Assembly: GCA_004380135.1 (NCBI GenBank)
Contig: QXCR01000114.1
Coordinates: forward strand, 32,002-96,001
Source: Stemphylium vesicarium
Lineage: Eukaryota; Ascomycota; Dothideomycetes; Pleosporales; Pleosporaceae
Reading direction: 5' to 3'
Length of the DNA: 64,000 nucleotides
Below, piece by piece: positions 10,591 through 19,604 of the stretch (the stretch's first letter is position 1; every line of letters begins with the position of its first letter). The position numbers and the translations under genes were made by a program. Under the pieces are notes generated by a model. It worked only from the letters and a program-made list of their open reading frames with translations, was not told the origin of the DNA and made no database searches.

Positions 10591-12060
10591 GCAGTCCGCT
10601 TGGTCAGGGTACAAGATTGTTTTTCCTGAGACCATGAATCTTTCATAGGATATTATGATAGAACCATAACAGTCCATCGCATAACATGCAGCTTCATGGG
10701 CAAACTGAAAGTGGACCAAATAAGAAACGTGTTGCTGGTATTTCTGCAAAGGGGCCGCATCCCCGAAGCACCGTGCAAAATCAGGGGTCGTATGAGAGCC
10801 GACCCCCCGAACATGTAAGCCCCCGGTTAGAGATGCTTATCTCGATTTGGCGTGCGCAGATGTGGCATCGTGGTAAGGATGCGATTAGCGGCGCGGAGTG
10901 GTGAGAATGGTGCGCATAGCGTCGGGTCGAACCTTTAGCTTATGGCCGGCAAGCGACTGGGGAAATCCATACATGCGATCTTCCTCATGCATCAGCGCCG
11001 CAAACCTCACGACTTTCTTTGTTGACTTGATAATCCGCCTTGTGCAACGTGAGCGGATTGCCAGAGCCGATGGAGGGCGTCATGGCTCGGGCCAAGGCCA
11101 CGCTGGCGTACGCACCATTTCTCCTGAGTTCGGGCCAGCAACGCTATCCACGTCACCACATTCTCGACCATGACCGATGCATCCGGTGCTGTTAACAACG
11201 AGCTCGTACCTGCGTGCAACGTAACGCAATCATCACGCTTTAGCTATGGCACGAGGACATGTGTCGACGGCAGAGTCGTGTGGAGAGTCGCACTGAACAG
11301 GAAATCGATAGTCTAGGCATACACCCTCTCTCGTATCTTATCGACGCTGGGATTTGCACACACCATTGTGATGTCGTGCAGGCATTTTTCAACGACATGT
11401 GCAGTTCATGTTCCAGCAGCCAGGATGATATCGAAGCGGGTTATTTTTATCCGGATACGACCTTACACCGGGGCTTGACGTCGCCCTGTGAGGCGTTGGG
11501 TATTGCTTCCCCACATGGGCCAGCTGCTAGCGGAGCCGGGACAAGAGGGACCTTCCTTGTCTTTGCCGCATCGGGCCTTTCTAGAAGGCTCGGCTGCTTC
11601 AACAATTATCGATAACCACAAGGCGTTGGGGTTGTGAGGAGGGGCTTCAAGGGCGAATGGAAGGATTTTGCCTCGGAGCCCAGAGAAAAGAATCATCATG
11701 CACAATTGTGTAAAGATGCCTTCAGACACAACTCAATCTTCTGTCTGGAAATGAGTCGGTCGTGCGCCACGGTCTGGAATCGATCATCGCCAGCATCTGT
11801 TCCTGCTTCTTCGTCGATGCGACATGGGCACTAATTCGCTCTTGCCCGTGCGGCTAATGCACGTCCGAACGCTGGGCCTGGAGCTTCCTCGCAGACGGCA
11901 ACAATGCCCAGACACTGTAAACGTCACTAGCAATAAATACTTCCTCCAGCACCCATCTTTCAGTCTTTTTTCGCCCACGCCATTCCCAGGACTCTCATAC
12001 ACCTTGTAATTCCTGTATTTTTCTCATCAATTAACTACATTCCTCTTTAATACCGTCATA
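10591..12060. other. Intergenic, GH17 upstream region
   Basis: About 1.5 kb with only short overlapping ORFs lacking domain features. The last 150 bp before the GH17 start is pyrimidine-rich (runs of CTC, TTT), as is common in highly expressed fungal promoters. No repeat or RNA gene is seen. Confidence 0.55.
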
Positions 12061-13032
12061 ATGCGCGTTTCCTCCACCATCTTGGCCACCGCCGGCCTTC
12101 TGTCCTCGGCAAATGCCGCCCTCAAGGGTTTCAACTACGGTGCCCAGTTCAACGACAACCGGGCCAAGACCCTCGTCGACTTTGAATATGAATTCAACGC
12201 CGCCAAGCAACTTCCTGGCACCGACGGATGGACCAGTGCCCGTCTTTACACTATGATCCAGCATGGCACTCAGAACAACATCATCGAGGCCATCCAGGCT
12301 GCCATCAACACCAAGACCTCGCTGCTCCTCGGCATGTGGTGCTCCGCCGGTCAGACCGTCGTCAACAACGAGCTTGCTGCTCTCAAGGCCGCCATTGCCC
12401 AGTATGGCACTGCTTTCACCGACCTCGTCGTCGGTATCTCCGTAGGCAGTGAGGATCTTTACCGTGTCACACCCACTGGTATTGAGAACAACTCCGGTGC
12501 CGGTGCTCAGCCCCAGGAACTCGTCAACTACATCAAGCAGACCAGGGATGCTATCCGTGGAACCCCTCTCGAGGGTAAGCCCATTGGTCACGTTGACACC
12601 TGGACTGTCTACACCAACGCCTCCAACAATGCTGTTATTGAGGCTCTCGACTTCGTCGGCATGGACGCATACCCCTACTTCCAGACCACCATGAACAACA
12701 ACGTCGGTAGCGGCAGCCAGCTGTTCTTCGACGCTCTTCAGCAGACTAAGGCCGCTTCCCAGGGCAAGCCCGTCTGGGTCACTGAGACCGGATGGCCCGT
12801 CAGCGGAGAGACTCTCAACCAAGGTGTCCCCGGTGCTGATAACGCCCGCATCTACTGGGAGGACGTTACCTGCCAGCTGCTCGCCGATGATGTTAACCTC
12901 TACTACTACATCCTCCAGGATGTTCAGTACGGCAACCCCGTTCCTTCCTTCGGTATCAAGCCTGCGGGTGACCTTATGGCGGTCTCTCCCCTGTTTGACC
13001 TGTCCTGCCCCGCCTCGAAGCCTGTAAGTTAG
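12061..13032 (+). CDS. Secreted GH17 beta-1,3-glucanase / glucan 1,3-beta-glucosidase
   Basis: 323-aa ORF. The signal peptide MRVSSTILATAGLLSSANA probably ends at A19/A20, before LKGFNYG. The GH17 TIM barrel covers the rest: GISVGSED gives the proton donor Glu131, and WVTETGWP gives the nucleophile Glu242. DFVGMDAYPYFQ and the terminal SPLFDLSC also fit the fungal Bgl2/EglC group, which hydrolyses or transglycosylates cell-wall beta-1,3-glucan. Length is normal for Bgl2-like enzymes. No GPI signal is visible in this reading. Oddity: the stop lies in CCT-GTAAGT-TAG, a perfect 5' splice site at 13024, so a spliced longer form is possible. Codon use is strongly C/G-ending, suggesting high expression. 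Confidence 0.93.
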   Translation: MRVSSTILATAGLLSSANAALKGFNYGAQFNDNRAKTLVDFEYEFNAAKQLPGTDGWTSARLYTMIQHGTQNNIIEAIQAAINTKTSLLLGMWCSAGQTVVNNELAALKAAIAQYGTAFTDLVVGISVGSEDLYRVTPTGIENNSGAGAQPQELVNYIKQTRDAIRGTPLEGKPIGHVDTWTVYTNASNNAVIEALDFVGMDAYPYFQTTMNNNVGSGSQLFFDALQQTKAASQGKPVWVTETGWPVSGETLNQGVPGADNARIYWEDVTCQLLADDVNLYYYILQDVQYGNPVPSFGIKPAGDLMAVSPLFDLSCPASKPVS

Positions 13033-13158
13033 GCCCTTCTTATGCTAATGAGCCCCTTGTCGCCGATCTTGGTGTCGTTCCTGTATACATGGTCCAAACT
13101 CTACTCACTGCTTCTTTGCAACTGTGAATGCCCATGCCCAAGAGCTCCTATCAGGGGC

Positions 13159-13945
13159 ATGCGGGCTAATGGAGCAAAGTCACGTTCAGCGAGCAGTATG
13201 AGCAGCAGTGTGGTGCCAACAGGATCGTCACGTAAGAAATACTTGAGACGATTCGCATTTGCAAAGCACAATCAACTGACCCTAAGCAGTAAATGGCCCG
13301 ACGTCCCAGCCCACTCTCACCGCCGTCCCCGTACTCACCTTCGACCGGCCGACTCCGACCATAGAGAACCCAACCTGGACAGCACCGCAGGAAGTCAGCT
13401 CGCCAAGCCTTCCGTCGTCAACCGGAATCCATCTTCAGGATCTCCAAAACCTGCCATTGCCAGACTTCAGCTCCCTCCAGGAGCCGTTTGAATACCCACA
13501 CCAGCTCATACCCATCGACAAGGCCGATCCTCTCAAGGTTCTTGGAAACGGATATACTGTACAGCTTTCACCCACCATATCGACGGTGTTCGTCTATGAT
13601 ATCCGCCCCGAGTTTGCTGGCAGGACCTGTACGCTGGCCATGCACATGCCGCCAACTTTCCCCGTACCTGAGCTAGCACCCGTCAAGATCATGACGCCAG
13701 GCGGCTTCAGCGTGTCTCGCCTCGCCAATCAAGTCCCGGGCAACGTTACCGCTCAGAGCGTCGGCGGTTCAATTCTTGTCGGAGCTATTGGCATCCTTGA
13801 GCCTGCCCGCCGATACAATATTGCCAGTTTTCCATGCGAGGCCGGGCAGCGGGTGGGCTATCAAGTCGATTCGATTGGTGGGCTGGCTATGAATTGGTTT
13901 CAGATGACGTATCCTGCTTTAGGTATGTTCATGTTGGTGAACTAA
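13159..13945 (+). CDS. But2-domain protein (ubiquitin 3-binding protein But2 C-terminal family)
   Basis: CDS join(13159..13231,13290..13945), 242 aa in this model; the 58-nt intron is GT-AG and in phase. The C-terminal 150 residues match the But2 domain: FEYPHQLIPIDKADP, STVFVYDIRPEFAGRTCTLAMHMP, an FSVSRLANQV turn and a final W-F-hydrophobic strand. But2-domain proteins of filamentous fungi are mostly secreted, of unknown role. The N-terminus is uncertain: ATG 13159 gives a Ser-rich start (MRANGAKSRSASS) with no signal peptide, which is unusual. The frame is open upstream to 13042, only 10 nt after the GH17 stop. It may be the 3' part of a longer GH17-But2 transcript. Confidence 0.72.
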
Positions 13946-15929
13946 AGGGTTGGTTGGTTGGTCTGTAAAGGAAGAATTGTGTGGAATGGTGGGAACCATT
14001 GGCTGGGATGTCATTCTGTTGTATTACTATTATTACGACCCTAGAAAAGTACTCAAAACCGCTTGGTTAATGTAATGTTTGCACCTCAACTCCGTGTCTA
14101 TCATGTATGCATCTGCCTGTGAGACGAGAATACTCGAATTTTGCTTAAACACAGTTCGCGAATGTAGAGAAGAAAGTAGCTGAGCAACTACCAATATTCC
14201 TCGCCTCTTGGGCAGATGAGATTACATGACACAACACGAATCCCCAACATCAGGTCCCTCGTCATCTCTCCCCTTTCCCCTACGATTCCTCCTACCTGTT
14301 CCACCTGCATCGCACCGTATCATTCCGCTCTCCAGCTCTGACTTTTCTCTATTCGTGTCCTCCCAAATACTGGCGTTGTTTGTATCCCACCGTTTCTACA
14401 TGTAACTCTTCACAGCGCGGAACATGATCAAGACGCCCAGCCCGAGAAGAAGTGCTAGGATGCAGACGGAGCGCGGGCTCCATGACAAGGGGAGCCGCTA
14501 AGCGAGTTTTGTATAGGGTAGGTTTGCATCGTGAGGCGAGATTGTGGACGCGTGGTACTACCCCAACGATAGTGATGGTGACAGTTGGAAAGACGACGGA
14601 TGAGATGGCATCTTGTATACCCGCTCATCACTAAGTAAAAGCGAAGACGCGTTTTCCGTGAAGTAGATGGCCAATCGTAGGAGTTGAACTCTGCTATGTA
14701 GATTTCCGCGACGGATGCTTCGGCTTTCCACTCGCGTATGTTTGTCACAGCTTCACTTCACTTCCGCTGTGTCTCTACACCTGTAGTCGTAGGCGTACTC
14801 GTCGGTCGTGCCCTAAGTAGAATAATCGTATACCGCAGCACCGACGGCGGCTTAACTTTTTTCGCTCGTTTCTTGTTCGAAAGCGTTGGGGTTTTTGAAG
14901 AGTGTGACTTCAGTCGATGGTACCGGTGGGGATGGAAAGTCGGCATATGCAAGAGGAAGATGTGAATGAAAGATAAGAATGCAGTGAAGGCGGGGTATGA
15001 ATGTTGGTGTGTTGGATAAGTGGGGTGAGGTAAGGTGGTCGTTATGCAAGGGAATGGCCTTGTTTGGGAATGAGGAATGTGCGGAGCGGTCTTGACTGAC
15101 ACTTGAAGGAATTTAGGTGTGTCGCGCAAAGTTTGTTCGGTGCGTGTAGTCAAGCAGGTAGTATTTTGATATTTCAATCCGAGATTATCTGGGTCGTAAA
15201 TTTAACAGCAGTAGGGAAGAGCTTCAGGGCGTAGTAAAGAATTTTTGACGGGAAAAATGACAAGTTACTCAAAGATGTCTAACTATTGTTCCATGCTCTT
15301 CTTTCCTGATTGGAGGCAAGTGCACACCCTAGCAGCACAGAGAAGCAGTGCGTGCGTGCATGCAGGCAGCAATGCTTCGACCTCTGGTTGCGCATTTGGC
15401 GTTGTGTGGTTGAACCGCTGGAAAGACTGAAGCCTTCTAGCTAATCACAGACACGCGATTCGTATCGTACGTTTCCGCATCCGGCGAAGGAACAAAGAAA
15501 AGTCTGCAATGTGAATATCCATGGTAAGGAAAAAGCACTTCTGGAATGCAGCTGCATTTGCTGCCTGAACATGTACCGTACGATCGGACGGAGCAACATC
15601 ACATGGTTCCACAGTCGAGCAAATGAATAGTAAGGAGCATCTTGCATGTGAAAGCTGCAGTCCTACCGAAACGAGGAAGCGGAACAAGCGCAAACAACAA
15701 TGGGCAACGTGCAGCTGCATTGAACATAATGAATTGCACAATATCAACATGAACAGACTAAGTCTAGTCTTCCGGACTTGAAAACACCGCTAACACCAAA
15801 AACCGAATTTCCCAAGACTTTGTGGTATAAACATACAACTCTCCCCATCCATCCAGGATACACACGTTGAAAACAAGAAAAGCGGAGGAAATGAGCAAGA
15901 ACATGCCTCAAGTGTGTTTGTTCTTACGC
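13946..15929. other. Long intergenic region with one possible membrane-tail exon
   Basis: About 2 kb between the But2 gene and the convergent CDC50 gene. No complete gene could be built. The only coding-like signal is a possible terminal exon at 14404-14502 on the minus strand, listed separately. A 139-codon minus-strand ORF at 14758-15177 is compositionally odd and unsupported. Confidence 0.5.
14404..14502 (-). CDS. Possible terminal exon of a small membrane protein
   Basis: On the minus strand a TTAG acceptor at about 14503-14504 would open a 32-codon frame (RLPLSWSPRS, VCILALLLGLGVLIMF, RAVKSYM) ending in TAG at 14404. It consists of one strong hydrophobic helix followed by a short basic tail, the layout of a C-terminal anchor. 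I could not identify the upstream exon or the family. It may be a chance ORF. Confidence 0.25.
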
Positions 15930-17473
15930 TTATGCACCGCCCGCTCGGCCAGTAGTAGTAGCCGAAGTGGGTTGGTCGTCATTCCAGGTAAGGTAGGTGT
16001 GGTCACCAAGTTTTCTGGCTTCATGTTAGTGAATGTGTTTCATATCAACGACTTGGACAGAAGAGGACGGACCTGGGCTTAATGAGATGTGCGGCAAGGA
16101 ACACGGCGCCTAATAATATGCAGAGGCCACCGACGACAAGATAGGCGATGCCGAGGAACGGGTTCTTGCCACCCATGACGGTGCGTGTTGAGATCAAGAT
16201 GGACTTTGTACCGTCGTACTTTTCGACTGGATAGCCTAGAGATGGGTTAGCCTTTGTCGTATTAGTGTAGCAGTTTTCAACGTACGGTCATAGACCTTGA
16301 GGCGATAGGTACCAGCCCTCAAGACATCGTTGTCGTTACGCATATACAGTTTACTGAAGGTCGGCAATCCAGCGGTCCTCATCCATACTTGGAATTGCTC
16401 CCAGGTATGTAGGTTCGGCAACTCGTTCTGGTACGTGCCATTTGGGTACTGTTCCTGCCAGTTGGGCGGTGGAACGACGTCTTCCAGCTTGTAATCGGTC
16501 TTGCCGTAGAGATCCCCTTCATGACTCCATGATGTACCGTGTGTAGTCATGTTGTAGGAATCGATCTCATCTCCGTCTGAATCCTGCACAGCATTGTCCA
16601 GAGTCAAATTGCCAAAGGTGTCGTTGAACATGGAATTGGCGATGAGTCCACAGGGATAGTAGGGCTTATTGTTGGGGGCCACGGCCAAGGGGTCGCAATC
16701 ACCAGAGCTGAGATCGCCGGCAGTTCTGATGTCACCCTTCAGCTGTGGGAGATCAACAGACTTGACGTATCGGCGGTGATTCTGGTAGAAGTTGGTAAGG
16801 CGATAGTAGAAGAGGACGGGCGGGTTTATGTCGTTCGGGATGGTGATACTGAGGATGCAAACGTTGGTCTCGACTGTGTAGTTTTGGGGTTGGAATGTGT
16901 AGTTGTCCCGTGCCCAACCCCACTGAGGCGCTGTTTTCATCTCCTTGTTGAACGTGGCCGATACCCTGTCCGAGGGAATTGGATCAAGATCGTTTCCTTG
17001 GCTAGCATTGTAGTTCAACCTGGCCTGGGGCGCGGAGCTGTTGCAGTTGGTGTAATCGATCGAGATCTCCTGGACCTAACTGGAGGGTCAGCCCGCTGCG
17101 CCTGGACATGCTGTATAGCCTCCTCACCTGCGAACTAGCATAGATAAGAAGGCCGCCGATGGGCGCGAAGATGACTCCGACGATGAAGAACAGTGGAAGG
17201 ACCGTCTTGGGCGTTAGGATTGGTCTGTCGCATTGTGAGCATTAATCCCTCTTCCTGCGACTGTTTGCTCAACATACTGCCATGCTTTTAAGCGCTGCTG
17301 TCGGAAGGCGGTATCTAATATCGCTTTAGCACTACGGTCCTTTGCGCGCAATCTCATGTCCCCCGGCGCGGCTTACTTGGTGGCCTCTTGCTCTTCGTCT
17401 TCTTCGGCTCTTCGCGGGCGGGATCCTGGCTGCCTATGGAGTCGGTATGCTCGACCTGATCTGATCGCGACAT
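15930..17473 (-). CDS. CDC50/LEM3-family phospholipid flippase subunit
   Basis: CDS complement(join(15930..16014,16073..16235,16286..17075,17128..17224,17278..17314,17377..17473)), 422 aa, six exons, all GT-AG and in phase. CDC50 proteins are the obligate beta subunits of P4-ATPases that move phosphatidylserine and phosphatidylethanolamine to the cytosolic leaflet in Golgi, endosome and plasma membrane. Visible family marks: NTAFRQQRLKAWQPILTP before the first membrane span (VLPLFFIVGVIFAPIGGLLIYAS); a large lumenal domain with many N-glycosylation sites, paired cysteines and YYRLTNFYQNHRRYVKS; PCGLIANSMFND; and a second span after MGGKNPFLGIAYLVVGGLCILLG. The 37-nt exon (17278-17314) carries the conserved TAFRQQRLKAWQ. 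Which paralogue (Cdc50, Lem3 or Crf1) cannot be told. Confidence 0.95.
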
Positions 17474-18449
17474 TGTCGTGTTTCCGCGCAAATCCGCGGG
17501 GCTGTTGGTGGGTGGATATACAGTCGTTGGAGGGTGAGAGGTGGTGAGGACGCGCGGGTTTGAGACTGGCCAAGCCGTCGTCCCAAATTAGTTACAGAGG
17601 AGGCCGCGCCGCCACGCCTGCGGAGCTTACATATCCCCGCTCGTCCCGGGGACCCTGAACCATCGTTGCGGACGTTGCGCGGACGTTGTCACCATGTCAG
17701 ACATCACACCGAGCACAAGATGACCAACTGTCGCCTTCTTGCATCTGTCTTGGCAGATAATTACAAGTCCTGCCATGTGCACTGATGACGCTGCAATTGC
17801 AACCCGCCGCGCGCGTTGATGCCAGAGCACGAGGCGGCTGTTATCACGCTTGCATACATCAGACTAGCCTTCAATCGCGACTCACTTCCTCTCGGAACGG
17901 ATGCCTCGAGGCTCCGGACTGATTCAGTGTGATGTGAGCCGTCCTACGTCACTCCGTTCCAACGTAAGTGACGAACCATGATAATCACAACGAATGTAAA
18001 GAGAAAAATGATCAGATGTTCTGCTAAGATACTGTATTCTGGTCTAATACTACCAAAAAGAAAAAAGCCTGCATTTGCGGCGTCAAGGTCCAGATATGGC
18101 CTACTACTGATTTGCATTCGTGTGAGCTGGGGGGTATCGCATGCCGTAGAAGAAGGAAAAATACAATAAAAGACCCAAACGCCATTGGGAGGGCAGAGCC
18201 CAGTCCCAAACTCCTATTCATGCCAACAGAAATGAGAAACGCCGTTCATAAGTCATGCCGAGGACGACAACCGTCGCCTCATTGAAATCGGGTCAGTCTT
18301 ATCCAGAAAGAAAGCAGGCCCATGCCATGGGCCCGTGGGATGCTATGCGCAAATTGGTGCATCGTAACAAAAGATCCGTAAACCAGGAGAAGATGGATAA
18401 GAATAGAAACAGCCGTGGCGTCATGAGAGGCGGAAAAAGCAAAGAGCGC
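17474..18449. other. Intergenic, CDC50 upstream and SWIRM downstream
   Basis: Holds the promoter of the CDC50 gene and the 3' flank of the SWIRM gene. No coding, repeat or RNA signal is recognised. Confidence 0.55.
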
Positions 18450-19604
18450 TCAAAGGTATTGGCGGAAGTAGTCTGGGTTGAACCAGCCTACACGGTCGTA
18501 CGATTGCCACAGCTTGCTAGCCTTGTTGACGTCAATCTTGCAGGCTTGCTGGGCGTCCGTCTTGCGGAACTCCTTGCCGATCCTGAGTGCCTCGATGCGA
18601 GCCTGGAATATGCGGCGTTTGCTGGTGAGGTAGGTGGCACAGTTGAGGCGGAGTGTGCCAGCAAGGTTGAGCTCAGCCTCGTGCAGCATGTCGCGGTCGG
18701 GGTCGTCGGTGAGCGAGAGCGCTTGGCCCTTCCACTCAGCCTTGAGAATCTTGGTGTTGCCCTTTGGCAGTGTGTCCAGGGATGGCGAGTAGTCGGGGAG
18801 TGCATTGTAGTCGGAGTCATCGCGGTTCGTGGCTGGCCGAGCGGGCTTAGGGGAGGCCGACTTTGGCGTAGTGGCTTCGAATGAGTCGAAGACTTGGGTA
18901 AGCGGAGTGCGCTTCGCCTTGGGTGCGCGAGGTGTGCGCGCAGGCATTCGTGGGAGAGCGACCTTGGGCTGGCGGGCTCGGGAAGATGGTGCAGGCGCGA
19001 GCTTCTTCAGTGCAGTGCGTTTCTGCACACCGGTTGGCCGGCCGTAGTGGTCGTCGAATCGGCGCTCTTGGGCCCACCAGCTTCGAGGGTTCTTGGTGGC
19101 AGTCGCGAAGACATTGGAGCGGAACGAGACGATCAGTTCGTAGTCGGCACGGCTTGGTTTGCTTTCGAGGCGTGCGTAGTCTTGAGACTTCATGTGCTGG
19201 GTGATGGCGTCTGAGGAGTCTGAGGAGGCTGACAAGGCTGACTCCTGGGGGAAGAGCGGTATCCCGGCCATGGAGACGGCGGTATCGCCAGAGACGAACA
19301 GCTGGGGGTCTCGTGTGCATTGCTCCTCCGCGTTGTCCATGTTCTCCTTTTGCGATTGGGTGTCGTAGGGTGAGATCGGGGGTGAGGCGTAAGCGATGCG
19401 GTGTGCTGCTGCCTGAGAAGCCTTGACCTCGGTGTCCATGGCGGACTTGAATTGTGCTGAATTGAACGAGGAGAAGGGCGAATGGGTCAATGCAGGAGCA
19501 ATTGAAGAGCCAAACGACTCTGATCGCTTCATCTCAGGTGGCGAGAGGAGGGAGGAGACGGTGAGACGATTGCTCGGGGGCGTGCTATAAGGGGAGTTTG
19601 CCAT
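18450..19604 (-). CDS. SWIRM-domain chromatin protein (Fun19/Laf-like)
   Basis: Intronless, 384 aa from ATG 19604. The first 280 residues are disordered, S/P-rich and basic, with a conserved patch around SRADYELIVSFRSNVF and a W-W-QER segment. The C-terminal 90 residues are a SWIRM domain: ILKAEWKGQALSLTDDPDRD, LHEAELNLAGTLRLNCATYL, SKRRIFQARI, then a helix ending WFNPDYFRQYL. SWIRM folds bind DNA or histone tails in chromatin complexes. This architecture (long disordered N-terminus, single C-terminal SWIRM) matches yeast Fun19 and fission yeast Laf1/Laf2 of the Clr6/Rpd3L deacetylase complex. Family and nuclear role are likely; complex membership is inferred. The first 50 residues contain SPPEMKRSESFGSSIAP, a typical phosphosite-rich stretch. 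Confidence 0.88.
   Translation of the reverse strand: MANSPYSTPPSNRLTVSSLLSPPEMKRSESFGSSIAPALTHSPFSSFNSAQFKSAMDTEVKASQAAAHRIAYASPPISPYDTQSQKENMDNAEEQCTRDPQLFVSGDTAVSMAGIPLFPQESALSASSDSSDAITQHMKSQDYARLESKPSRADYELIVSFRSNVFATATKNPRSWWAQERRFDDHYGRPTGVQKRTALKKLAPAPSSRARQPKVALPRMPARTPRAPKAKRTPLTQVFDSFEATTPKSASPKPARPATNRDDSDYNALPDYSPSLDTLPKGNTKILKAEWKGQALSLTDDPDRDMLHEAELNLAGTLRLNCATYLTSKRRIFQARIEALRIGKEFRKTDAQQACKIDVNKASKLWQSYDRVGWFNPDYFRQYL

Noticed and set aside
12031..12822. 263-codon minus-strand ORF opposite GH17
   Set aside because: Val/Gly/Asp-rich antisense shadow.
14758..15177. 139-codon minus-strand ORF rich in H, T, P
   Set aside because: Compositionally odd; no family and no splice support.
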